DNA of 64,000 nucleotides from Paulownia fortunei. Its lineage: Eukaryota > Streptophyta > Magnoliopsida > Lamiales > Paulowniaceae. Positions 34,021 to 45,670 of the stretch are shown one piece after another. The DNA lies in assembly GCA_019321725.1 (NCBI GenBank), contig CM033116.1, forward strand, positions 6,838,841 to 6,902,840, given 5' to 3'. Numbering within the stretch: position 1 is the stretch's first letter; every line of letters starts with the position of its first letter. Below the pieces are notes generated by a model. It ran no database searches. It saw nothing but the letters and a program-made list of their open reading frames with translations, and was not told where the DNA came from. The position numbers were made by a program, and so were the translations under genes.

Positions 34021-34966
34021 TTAAATAGAAAAAGAGATTGATGCAAACTATGAAGAAGTGTAATAGTAATTTGGCAGATCGAGCTGGTAGGGAAGCTGGA
34101 CAAGGCATTCGCATCCTTATGTTATTTATATTCTCAAATTTGATGTATAAATACATGCAATTCAAAAATTTATCTTTTTAAATTTTGAAATTAATTATTT
34201 TCCAAAACTAAAAATCATGGCTCTATCTCTATAGGTAGACTATAATATTCTATGACTAAACATTTTTGTTTATCACCAATCTGTTCATTATGAAGTGTGA
34301 TTTTATTGAAAACTAAATATTTTAAGCCTAAATGTGAAAGGATAGGATGCCCATAGTTAACATTATTACCACCGGCGAAGCTAGTTTGTTCATAAGCGTC
34401 TTCCATTTACGATTTTGTTAGTCATGAATTTGAATTACTTGAAATGGAGTTGAGAAATCAATAATTATTTTATTTTTTTTAAAAAAAATTATTATTACTA
34501 TCACCCAAGATTAACCATGGAACTAGTATCGTTGACCACTAAACTTATTTTTTTTTATTTTTAAATATTACATTGAATATCTTTGTTAATTTATCCAAAA
34601 ATAATAATAATAGGATTAGGATAAACAATAAAAAATAATAATTTGAAATATCAAATCTTTAAATAAATCTTATAATAAATTACTCATAAAGTTACACTAT
34701 TTGATTTCAAATCATTTGACTGTATATCCCAGCAAATTGAACATTTGAATTTGGATTAAAGAAATACGCGGTAACAAAACAATCGATAATATCAAAGTAG
34801 AAAACTTTGAAATTGCTATTTTGTGTATAATCCCAAAAATTGACGTATTTTTGGAAGTGTAAAAATACTCCCCGATAATAGATTTTTTAATAAATGAAAT
34901 CAAACATTTAAGTCCAAAAGCGCATGTTTCTCTTCTCCGAAAATATTCTAAAAATATTTTAATCAT

Positions 34967-34997
<31 letters not shown>

Positions 34998-37900
34998 TAA
35001 TTATTACATATAATTTATTTATATCTCAATCACTACTTCAATAAGAAAAAAATATATTTACATATTTTAATTATCATATTGATATTTTAATTATCATATT
35101 GATATAAATATATATCTCCCATCTTTATTTTTATATAATAATAATATATAATAATTATAAAAAATTAATATAACACTATTAATCAAATAAAAACTTACAT
35201 AAAAATACATCTACAACAGAAATTTATCTCTATCTCTAAGTAAAATTATTTTTTATTTTATTTTTCACACATTCTTCAATATACTTCTCCAAATCAATTC
35301 AAAACAATACAAAATATAGCATGAATTTTCTGTGGAAATTGCAATAATAAATGTGATTGGACATTTCATATATGTTGGATTCTCTCTGCTGCTTCGAATC
35401 TGCAGAATTAAATTCTTATATACCTTTACACACTGTATAATTAATTAGCCTATACTTACTTTTTTTTCTATTCACTAATTTAATTATTGAGTGATTGTGA
35501 GGAGAGAGACAGATGGAAGATATTTGGACAAGATCCAGCAAATGTGTCCATTATAATAAGGACTGTCCAACCCATTTAATTCCTTTATAAATGATGAACA
35601 TATTTCTTTATCAATTCCTTTAATTAATTTATTGTTCTGAATAAATGTTTTCCATCCTTTAATTTAAAATCTTGGTTGGAAAAAATTACTAGAGCAATCA
35701 ATATTATTTACTCCGGAGTAAATTTAGTTGTAAACGGTATATTTCCTATCAAGTATTAACTTATTAACATTGAAATAATGTTTTTTGGTATTTTTTAAAT
35801 TTAATGCTAACTACCTAATGTTTTTCAAAAAATTTACCTTAATAATACTAACAATCTCATATTAAGATCCTCTCGTTTTCCCGTGTACTCTGTACTAAAT
35901 ATATACTATTTGTCAAATGTTACCAGAAATAAAACAAAAGAAGAAAGAATATCTGTGTTCAATATTTAAGCTTAAAACTAAAATTCAAGTTTAATAAAAA
36001 AAATTAAAAAAAAATTAAACTTATTCGACTCAATTCGATTTATTTTGAGCAAAATCAAGGTTCGACTCAATTGCTGTTGCGGCTGCGACGATGTCATGGG
36101 ACTTCAAGATCAGCTGCTGCTGCTCTCTTTATTTCACAGGCGGGGAGGATATGCCGTTTTAGTTAAGAACCAAAAAGTAATCGCCAATGTCCAATGGCCT
36201 CTGCATTTATTATATATTGTGTGTAATCTTCAAGCTCTCAGTTCAACTCACCGGTATTATCACTTTACTTCTCATTGATTATTTTTAGTATTTATTATGT
36301 TTGCCATGTGATTCATTCCAGGGACGGAATTAGGAGGGTGGGAGAGAAAGGCATCCGCTCAAATCTCTGCAATTTTATATTTTACGTATATATTTATTGA
36401 ATTATGAAATTTTGCCCATTTAAAATAATAAAATTATTTTTTATATGATTGAAAATATCTTTTTACTCATTGTCCTTAATAAAAAATTCAGATCTTGTAT
36501 ATTTTTATTTCTAAAACTCATTTTTTGAGTTTATACTATTTCAAAATTCGAAATCATGTTTGTTTGACTGGTTTTTAATGGAGATATTCATTTTATCATC
36601 TCATTTTTTAAAAAAAATATCATCTCAAATCTATAATTTTAATTTTCAACTATATAAATAACCACAATTTGTCACTTGTCAATCATTATTCTCATCATTT
36701 TAATTCAAATTACACTAATGGGATCCACCACTACAAACTATATCTACTTAATATATATATCCCACCACCTACAAATCTTACAAATAAAATAGCATATTCA
36801 AATTCAATATTCAAAGTGCGTCCACCATTATTAAGTCATCTAACTAATATATAACTATTTTCAAACTACACGGACCAATCACTTTTCAATTCGTTCTAAT
36901 ATATTATCATATTCAAATTAAATATTTAAAGTGAACCCACTGTTAATTTTACAAATTATTATATAAATAAAATTTTAAAAATAATACTATAAAATATATA
37001 AACAAATATAATTTTATTTTAATCACGTACTTTCGTGTTTAAAATTTCTTCAAAACTATTCAGCCAAATATATTTTCATTTTCAAACTTATATAAAATCT
37101 CATTTTGATTTATTTATTCAAATATATTTTTACTTTTCACACGAAAATTAATACAAAATCAAATTTTCAATAGAAATAATTGAAATGAGAATTCTGTCTA
37201 AAAGAATAATCACACTGAGACCTTAAATTTCAATCCCAAAATTAGAATTTCTTACTACAACTCTAATTGATTCACACTTCAAGAACAGTTACAGTATGTT
37301 TACATTTGTTAAGTAACTAGTTTGGTTTGATTGATTTGAAGTACACTTATCCAATTTTTGCACAAGTGTTTTGCATGTTGTTGATGAATGTTTGTATGGT
37401 TCATGAACAGTGACAACTATAATAGACATCCTTCTTAGGCTTTCTTAATGCACTTTAATGTTAAAAAACTAAAAGAAAAGAAAAATCTGAATAAATGGCT
37501 TTATACGGTGCAGTGTATGAGATTTTCTTACATATTAGTTTTGTAAATGCTATATTTAATATATTTTTAATTTTTTTAAAAATAAAATACTTGACAATGT
37601 ATTGTACTTGAACATAATTGATTATATTGATTGAACAAAATATTTAACAACATTTTCTCATTAATGAAGGAAAATAATTTTGTCATAAATATCTTGTGTA
37701 ACTTGTCTCCTTAATCAATCTGTACCGATTTTTGTATTGCAAATATTTTCCATTTGGGTTCAATGCCAAATAAATTTATCATGTATTTATCAGCTAATCT
37801 TTTCCTTTCATGGTTAATCGAAATTTAAGTTTGGTGGATAGAGAGGATATAGAGGAAGAACGATAGCACGAAAAAGGAAATTTGCTGGAGAAGACAAATA

Positions 37901-40100
37901 ATCACAAACAAACTAATTAATTGACAAGTCCAAAATAAGATTTATTAATGTGCTAATTATGACAATCGTTGTAAATTTTCATATTCTTTTGTTTTTTTTT
38001 AACCTTAAAAAGAGGGGGCTGCAAGATCCAAGGATAAAAGCGAAGACTAAGCTTGAACTACGAAAAGAAAAAAAGAAGAAACTACGAATAAGGTGTGGCT
38101 CATCATTTGGTGAGAGAAAGGACAATAGTGTGGGTCCATACTTAGACTCGCTATCAATTGAGATAGGATTTTAAAATTATAATAGGATTAAAAGTAAGTC
38201 TTAATTTCTTATTTTTAAATTCGCCCCACTTTAAATTAATATTTATTTATTTATTTAATTAATTTATTTTTAATTTATTATATATATATGTACTAATGTG
38301 ATATTATTTTAATAAATATATATATATATATATATATATTTCAGAAACTTTTTTTAATATTATTTTTAAAAATATATATATTTTTAATATATTTAAATTA
38401 TAAAAAAATTGAAGTGCAGGTTCAAGGTGAGTTAAAATCTGAGTTCTTAAAAATCTAAATATGATGAATTCTGGAATTTTGACAAATCCGACAAACTCTT
38501 TTCAATCTTATCTCGTTGTCATCTTTATTTGGTGAGTAAGCCTATCAAAGGGTCAAGCAATCCAAAGCTAAGACTTGAGAATATCATAGCGCAAAACCAT
38601 AGGAAAACGGCATCAATATGCCGACTGGAAGCCATGCTCGTCAAACCTCATAATATTGTGACCCAACATAAAAAATAACCCCCCTAATCAACCCAAAAAA
38701 TAAAAAATAAAAATAAAAAGATAGAATAGCTCTTCCATGTGCTCTTATAAGTCATGATATTCAATTCTTTAGATATTTGAGATCATTTATTGTGATGGAA
38801 TTTATGTACTAATGATTGTAATTATTCCGAAATTTAAACTTCTGAAACTTTTTAAAAAATTGCACATTCAGATCTCCCCTCATTAAAGAGGATTTAGTAT
38901 TGCTCCAACAATTAACTGATAAAGAACCGTTGTCACTTTAATTCATTAATATTCATTACTGACATCCTACCTGTGAAACACTAAATTTTACCCAACACAT
39001 ATTGACATTAAAACTTGTAATTAACCCTGATTCAGGCTGCACCTAGATTAATTCCCATCAATTTGCTTGGACCACAGCAATCCCAAGTTACCTCCTAAGT
39101 CACATAACTTGGTGTGAGAGCATAAGCACAAGAGCATCAAAATTTTAAAGTAAATGAAAATGGGAACGACTTAAAATATGTAATAAAAAATAAAAAATAA
39201 TAATTATTGTAATATCTTTAAATAAATAATTGTGGCATTCCAAATTTTATTTTCATATTCTGTGATCAAACAAGCATAAATTAAAATGATCGTTTTTCTC
39301 AAATGGCCCTCCAAGATAATTCAATTAGATAATTATTGTTCTAACGAGCGAGCGTTGTTGTTGTTGTTGTTTTTTGTGTAAAGAAAGAAAAAAGTTTAAG
39401 ATTATAAGGAAAAAATCATTATATAACTTAATAATTTTTTAGCAAGACTCTCCATCTCTTTTCTTTATTCATTCTCAGAAAATTTCAAAATTTCTCATCA
39501 ATCATCATCATTAGTTATCATTACCAACAAATTCCATCTTTCATCATATTTTAAAAATCTGTTGTTGCTCCCCTTCACCAATAATAGTATTTTTCATAAA
39601 AAAATATTGTTTATAAAATAACAACAATGGGTGAAAACTTTTGTACTTTTTTTTATCAAGTATCAGTACAAGTTCCACTTTTAAATTATTTGAGCAATCT
39701 GGAAGCGCTAAAACACTACTTTAAATAGAAAATTATGTGAGATGGTTTTATTTTCAAACCTATTTTTATATTTTAGTATTTATAGGGTTAAAATATATTT
39801 TCTAAGTTTTTTTATAAAAATAAATTTATATTTGGATTAATTACATTTCTATGCAAACTATATAGGTTTAAAAATAAAAAATATATTTATTTTATAATAT
39901 TTTCTATATAAAAAATATAAATATTAATAGGTTTAAAAACGAGTTTGATAAATATATAAAAAAACGTAAAATATTGATAATTTTAAAAATAAAAATAAAT
40001 AATATTTTTAATAAAAATGCATAAACAAATAAATTTTCTTATTTTTAAATAATAAAAACAAACAGCCTACGTGATCAACGTTACGTCTAATAGCTTACAA
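34021..40100. other. Gene-poor AT-rich intergenic DNA
   Basis: Six kilobases with many AT runs (34969-34997, 38282-38288, 38318-38339), a 20-bp tandem duplication at 35062-35101, and a lone CCAGGGACGGA motif near 36319 like the terminus of the RBOH-intron element. Only the small ORF at 36045-36278 stands out. Confidence 0.5.
36045..36278 (+). other. Unrecognised small ORF in a GC-richer island
   Basis: About 120 bp (36060-36190) is distinctly GC-richer than its surroundings, and a 77-codon frame crosses it. The peptide has a Cys-rich start (LNCCCGCDDVMG) and a Leu run. The opposite strand is also partly open, so the strand is unsure. I recognise no domain. It may be an old exon or captured gene fragment. 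Confidence 0.25.
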
Positions 40101-40178
40101 GCACTCATAATTCCCAACACATATATAGATCCATATTTGGTGGGATTGCTTTGAATGCATAAAATGCTGGAAACTGAC

Positions 40179-40433
40179 TTAGTGCTGACATAAGAGAAAT
40201 CTTCCCCCACAACCCCCAATGGTCCCATGATATTCCCAAAGCTTTAAATGTCTTCTGCAGTTCATACGTAGGATGACGTAAAACATGAAATTGCGTCTTA
40301 AATCCCATGACCCATATGTTAGCCGCTCCCAGAAAATCGACATGTCAAGGGATGAAATCTCTCCGATTTCCATATTTGCCAATAAATATCATTCAAAAAC
40401 TTGGTGCCTATAACCAAACCTAGCGCCATTTAT
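40179..40433 (-). other. Possible short minus-strand transcription unit with a small ORF
   Basis: A TATA motif (TATAAATGG on the minus strand, near 40426-40434) is followed about 55 bp later by an ATG at 40373. The ORF runs to 40179 (about 64 codons; MEIGEISSLDMSIFWERLTY at the start). A second overlapping frame (40308-40105) is also open. The composition is more balanced than the surrounding AT-rich DNA. No family recognised; it could be a decayed exon or a non-coding RNA. Confidence 0.3.
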
Positions 40434-40514
40434 ACTTTGCCTGGACATCCATGTGTTATTTATGATTGCTAATAAACCCGCCAGGCAACTTTATTTTCAC
40501 CATAAAGAAGAAGA

Positions 40515-40548
40515 AGGGTGGGGTGGGGTGGGGAGGGGAGGGGAGGGG
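40515..40548 (+). other. G-quadruplex-prone G-run
   Basis: Six consecutive tracts of three to four G separated by single T or A. This fits the four-tract rule for an intramolecular quadruplex with very short loops. It lies about 80 bp upstream of the minus-strand TATA motif at 40426-40434. Confidence 0.7.
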
Positions 40549-40652
40549 AATTAATAGGATACTGACCCGTGAAATAATTATTCAAAATAATCATATTGCT
40601 TTGATTTATTATGTAATATCAACCACAACATAAAATAAAATATTTTGTTTCA

Positions 40653-40972
40653 GTCCCGGGATATAATTAAACTGGCGGAACAATTGATTTGAACTTACTT
40701 CCACTGGTAGAGTGGGGGTTCGAATTTTAGTGGGAACTTGGGATGCATTTCAATATGGAGTAATTAGTGTGCTGTTAGTGGGATCCTACGATTGAGGTAT
40801 TTCGAGCGATTAATGTGGGTTGGGCTTTTTGTGGGCAAAAGTGTACAGTTTTTGTTGAGAAGCTGGTTGTTGGTTGAGGCATATCCCGTGATTTACCCCT
40901 TCTAAGTGCTAGGGGTAGATGTTTAAAAGGTTCAGAACTAATTCGAGGAAATCGGGAATTTGAGTTATCAAA
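40653..40972 (+). mobile_element. tRNA-derived SINE with intact target-site duplication
   Basis: A 320-bp unit flanked by a perfect 21-bp direct repeat (40632-40652 and 40973-40993; AAAATAAAATATTTTGTTTC plus A). It has a polymerase III B-box-like GGTTCGAATTT at 40718-40728, a weak A-box-like TGGCGGAAC near 40672, and an A-rich 3' end. A long target duplication, a pol III head and an A tail together define a SINE. It is non-autonomous and depends on LINE enzymes. Family not identified. Confidence 0.88.
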
Positions 40973-41226
40973 AAAATAAAATATTTTGTTTCATTGAAAA
41001 ACATACAAGTAGTGGGTCACCTTTGATTGCTAAACTTTGCCAATGAATCACGTTTAATCCCACAATCATGTGATATTCTCTTATCTTACATAAAAACTTG
41101 TGTTTTCACACTTCTAACTCTTGATAAACTCTTGATATTGTTTAGTGTTTTAAATGATGAGAATCTCACAAACTCGAATGAATGGAGAATAATCCTAATC
41201 CATCTAGGGTTATGAACAAAAATTAA

Positions 41227-41999
41227 GGTAAAATTACACTTTTCATCTCATTCAGTATAAGGGTCTGCATTTGGTCCCTACTTTACGAGCTCAATAAATT
41301 TGATCCCAAAATTAAAAAAGTGGTGCACATTTGATCCATTTCTGAATTTCCCTTTGAAAAAGATTTTTTTTTTCTTTCTTTTCAATTCCTAGTTTCCTTT
41401 TTCTTCTGTTTTCCTTCTATATTTATTTTCCCTTTTTATTTTTTTCTTTCTCTTTTGCCTAATTTTTTAATTTCTTTTTTCACACTTTTTTTATTTCAAT
41501 TTTTTTTTTAGTGTCTATATATAAATTTACCAACAAAATATCAGCCCAAAACAAAGAAATGACTAGTTCTCAAATTCCTAGAAGTATGAATAAAATAAAA
41601 TACAAACATAATGAATTCCGAGGAAGCAACAAGCTTATATGTAAGATCAAATATCGATCCAAAATTACCGAAAATGGCTTATTTTATTTTCGTATTTTTG
41701 GGCCAATATTCTGGCCATAAACTGTAATATATATATCTATATATATATTATACACCAAAAAAATTAAAAAAAAAAGAAAAGAAATAAAAGAAATAAATAG
41801 AAAGGAAAAAGGAAAAACAAAAGCAAAAGGAAAAAGGAAAATAGGAAGAAAAAAAAACTAACAGTTTTTAATTACAGATTGAAAATAGGACTAAATGTGC
41901 ATGATATTTTGAATATTGGGAATAAATTTGTTGAGCTCGTAAAGGGCAGATTAGATATGCAGACCCCCAATTGAATGGAAAGAAAAGTGCAAGTTTGCC
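41227..41999. mobile_element. 773-bp foldback element with long terminal inverted repeats
   Basis: The left arm GGTAAAATTACACTTTTCAT pairs with the right arm read backwards, GGCAAACTTGCACTTTTCTT. Further in, GGGTCTGCAT and TTTACGAGCTCAA are shared in inverse order. A pyrimidine-rich tract (41350-41510) faces a purine-rich tract (41760-41860), so the arms span about 280 bp each. Flanks AAAAATTAA and AAAATTATA resemble an imperfect 9-bp duplication, as expected for Mutator-type elements. Confidence 0.8.
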
Positions 42000-42008
42000 A
42001 AAATTATA

Positions 42009-42240
42009 ACAGTTTCTCTTAGATTAGATGAATCCAATTTTCGTAATCCAAGTGTGTATACCAAGAATGAGATAATGAATTAGATAAATACTTTAATTCT
42101 GACCGTAGTACAAGCATTTTATAATTTCAATCATGATATAATGCATATCTCATAATGCATTCATTTATATATACAAGTTCAATATAAATAATCCTTATAT
42201 ATATTGCATTCTTGCCATATATTCCAACAATCTACCACTT
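42009..42240 (-). repeat. Remnant of a copia LTR start with polypurine tract
   Basis: On the minus strand AAGTGGTAGA (42240-42231) is followed by TTGTTGGAATATATGG. This matches the common plant copia junction of a purine tract with an LTR starting TGTTGGAATAT. The LTR is cut off on the left near the foldback element. 42241-43060 is probably the element's non-coding 3' tail. Confidence 0.5.
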
Positions 42241-43413
42241 AAACAATGAGCATATGAAACTCTTATTCAATGGGTGCCCCAAAGAGGCTATACCTATCAC
42301 AAAGTTTGCTTTAAAAATTATTATTACGAACAATTAAATAAATTTTCCAATCATGTATCACATAACTAATAATCAAATTTAGATAAGCCAAAATGAGGAA
42401 GTTACGGACTATTAAAACACATGATGTCCATATTCACTTTTATGTCAAAATTTTACTATCATACTCAACAATGTACATTAAGAAATAGGTATTCTTTATG
42501 TGTTCAATATTCTTTTATTTAAATCAATCGCTCCTTATATAGAACATGATTTTTTTATTTTTTTTTGCGCCAGTATTTTCATTGATGGACTTTCGATGAT
42601 GGGTGCATGTCCATAATGAACACCCTTGATGTTGAATTTCAACTTATAAACATTTATAGACTTACTACACCGCTTACAATTGTGGAATTTATCATTTATC
42701 CTTAAGCTCATAAAATTACAAACAATTATTTTAAGCTCAATTCCATAGTGAATTGCCTCGTAGCATATATCAAACTCATCCTTGCAATAGAGTTATTTTA
42801 TAATTTTCTTTTAGCACCTCCTCTAGTGATTTCATACGAGTGATGCATGAATTACCAGTAAATGTTCAACCTTTAATTTGATCATTACCATGATTATATA
42901 GTCATTAATACCTCAAAGATTACTATGTAACCATCATATGGTAGTTTCTGCTTATATGGTGCTATGAAGGTTACCAGTTATTCATTATAACTTTATATCT
43001 TGCCATCTAACCATCATAGGAAATCTAATTTGTACGGTGCGGATATGATCTTTTATTATAAATCTTATTACATTCTTTATTGCATGGGATAATTGCACTT
43101 TTGATCCTATGAAATTGGGATCATTGCGATTTTACTCCCATTGTTTCATAATAGTCTCATGAAATAGTTTTTCTTGCAATTTTGGTCCCACTATTAATTT
43201 TTTGATAGTGTTAACTCTCAGTTCCGTTAGATTGTAGAATTGGAGGAAAAAAAACACTAGGTTTTTTTTTTAAATGAAAAAATTTGTCCAGATGTCATTA
43301 AATCTTGTCCAAGCTTGAGCAACATTCATTTGGCTAATGTAAAGCCTCAAAACAGTCGAAATTTTCAAAATAATGTTTTCATCAACTTCATATCAATACA
43401 ATCCATAATAGCT
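42241..43413. other. Non-coding repeat-derived DNA
   Basis: The left part is likely the internal tail of the copia remnant. At 43090-43160 GATAATTGCACTTTTGATCC and following text resemble the arm of the 41227-41999 foldback family without a visible partner. No gene. Confidence 0.4.
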
Positions 43414-43944
43414 TGTCACTGTAGAAAATTTGCTAGTTTGCGAACTTTCTAAGCAAATGAAAATCCAGGAAGAAGATTTCATTGTTGTGCTAACTCCATG
43501 AATGAGTGGTGATGGTTGTGGTTTTTTGAGCGGAAAGACAGACCTAAATGTGCAAGGTCCAAATCTATTATTTCCAGTTTGTTGCGAGTAATTAACAACT
43601 TGGAAGACAAAATTGTTGAGTTGCAAACGAAGAAAAACAATGCAAAAAAGATGGTAGAAGAAATTGCACACCTGCCTAAGGACGAAAAATATTTTAATAT
43701 TATCTTGGTTGCCTCTGCTCTTGAAATGGGCAGTTTGAAGCAAGAAATGCTATTGTGCAGGTTGAAGAAGGAAAGAAAATCCATTGCCCTATTTTTGCAG
43801 CTGCTACAAGAAATGGGCAAATTTTATGCTCAACTTTTGTCATGTTTTGTATTAGTTTTTGGGAAATTTATCAGATTTAATGTGTTAGGAAGTGTCATGT
43901 CCTATTTGTGGGCAATATCTCGGACTTATGTTCTAGTTATATAA
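43414..43944 (+). pseudogene. GRF-type zinc-finger protein relic
   Basis: One frame from 43414 reads CHCRKFASLRTF, stop, ANENPGRRFHCCANS, stop (43510-43512), WLWFFERKDRPKCARS. NPGRRF-x-C followed by a W/F-F-x-W/E region is the signature of the plant GRF zinc finger, seen in small proteins encoded in and around transposons. The C-terminal half (43516-43944) stays open for 142 codons with a coiled-coil-like segment (INNLEDKIVELQTKKNNAKK) and a hydrophobic end. With two internal stops and no good start codon it is a pseudogene. Its closeness to MULE transposase pieces suggests a MULE accessory ORF; that is inference. Confidence 0.65.
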
Positions 43945-44259
43945 TGTTTTAAGAATTTTTGTATCATGTTATGTAATATATTTTCTTGATCTTTGATTAA
44001 TGAAATTTTTTGTATTATGTAATGCAATAGATTTACTTGTGATTTATATGTGCTTTACTTATTTTCATTTGAATGGAATACTATGTAAAAAATAGCAATT
44101 TGTTGTGTTCAAAACATCTTGAACTACCATGAACACCAAACCTGATAAATTCCAATTGAATTTACATATGTGGAAAATCTGTAGTCCGAGGGATTAAGAT
44201 AAAAAATGTAGCAATTCCTGGCCTCAAATATATTGCAATTCCAAGCCTTAAATATAACA

Positions 44260-45385
44260 AATTGGTCTTTAAAGTGGTGAAAAATTACTTGAAAAAGGCT
44301 ACAGGTACTATAGAAACTGATCATGGATAGCAAGTGCAGTGCCTAGGTGCTGCAAAGACTGTTTTGGACAGAATATGCAGCGCTTAGGCACTGCCTAGCA
44401 GACAACTAAGAGCAAATTTTTTGCCCTCTTTAGGGCACGTCCCATTAATTTTAAGTATCCCAAGTGCCTCCAATTAAGATTTTGAGAGAGGGAGAGAGGA
44501 GATAGAGAATTGTGGAGAAACAACAAAGAGACGAGGAAAAAGAATTTTGGGGAAGATGAAATAAATTCTTCCAAGTTTGAGAAAAGACATCTACAAGGAA
44601 AGAAAAAACTCATTCTCTTTAAAATTTGATTTTTATTTTTCTTTTTCCTTTTGAATATGTGTATGAATATTGTTGAGATATCTTTCATTGCCACCATGAA
44701 CTAATTTTTTTTTCTAGGGTTGTGATCTAATCTAATTATGATGTTTTGAATATTTGTATCAATTCAATTCTTGATTTATTTTTTAATTTGAGTTTTCTAC
44801 ATGATTCTTAATGCTTTGAATTACTTGGCCACTAATTGAATGATTTGTTAGTCATATTGACCTAGGTGGTAAAATATGTGTCTAGTTCTATACGTTGAAA
44901 ATCATAAATCGCATGTGAGATAGGAATATACTTGCATGATTTGTGTAGTTTTATTTGAAATCCATTGAACCTAATGAATTGTCCATTGTTATAATTCACA
45001 TAGGAATATAGTGGGTTGACAATTTATAATATTTTCGTTAAACCTCGGGAGAGGTTAATAGATAATTTAGCAATTCTTGACCATCATTTGGGAATAAATT
45101 GAGATTGATAAGATAAATTATTCAATTCAAACTAATTATAATAAAATCATAACCCTAGGCCTTAAAGTCATTGATATTCATCATTAGTTGATATTGATTG
45201 TTAGTTAGTCTAGTTAGATTTAGTTTGTAATCATAAACATCTTCTTTTCTTTATTCAAATAAAATTAAAATTATTATAATTTTGGTACTTAATAATTCAA
45301 CAGTTTTCGAGGGAACGATACTCTACTTATCACTTTATTACTTGTTAATGATAACGTGCACTTGCATTCACTAAATTCTGCAATA
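44260..45385 (+). repeat. LTR fragment, R-U5 half (1126 bp)
   Basis: Homologous to about 46148-47240; the U3 third is absent. Its left edge matches, within about 10 bp, the point where the inverted fragment at 48868 begins. Confidence 0.85.
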
Positions 45386-45390
45386 TTTTT

Positions 45391-45408
45391 TGGCGCCATT
45401 GCCAAGGA
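45391..45408 (+). other. Primer-binding site, Asp-tRNA type
   Basis: TGGCGCCATTGCCAAGGA, five T after the LTR end. Athila-like elements typically have TGGCGCCGTTGCCGGGGA. Confidence 0.8.
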
Positions 45409-45657
45409 TTGTTTTATTTTGTTAATATCGATGCCAAGTAACTTTGATTTTAATTTTAATTTTTCTTTTATTGTTTGAGTATGTCCTTGTTTATAAGCGT
45501 ATGTGTTTTGTTGTGTGTGAGATGAACAGAAAGTGGTAGATGAGATGGCATATAATTCATATTATTGGCCAACTCATTTGGTTAGTAGGTATAATTATCA
45601 CTTGTTATGTTACTTGTTTTATTTCTTTCTTTTGCTCGAGGACTAGCAAAATATTAA

Positions 45658-45670
45658 ATTTGGGGGTATT
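45658..45670 (+). other. Polypurine tract
   Basis: AATTTGGGGGTATT-type G-run immediately before the LTR start TGATAAGTG at 45671. The same sequence occurs inverted at 49351-49362. Confidence 0.75.

Noticed and set aside
40653..40972. Functional tRNA gene (GGTTCGAATTT)
   Set aside because: No full tRNA fold; flanking 21-bp duplication and A-rich end show it is a SINE.
43393..43820. Two minus-strand ORFs of 113-116 codons
   Set aside because: Shadows of the plus-strand GRF zinc-finger relic, which has recognisable motifs.
44395..44697. Similar ORFs starting MVAM(K/I)(D/N)(I/V)S at 44395-44697 (-), 46108-46551 (-) and 50363-50584 (+)
   Set aside because: They look like a small gene family, but all three are the same antisense stretch inside copies of one LTR; the reading frames differ in length and have no domain.
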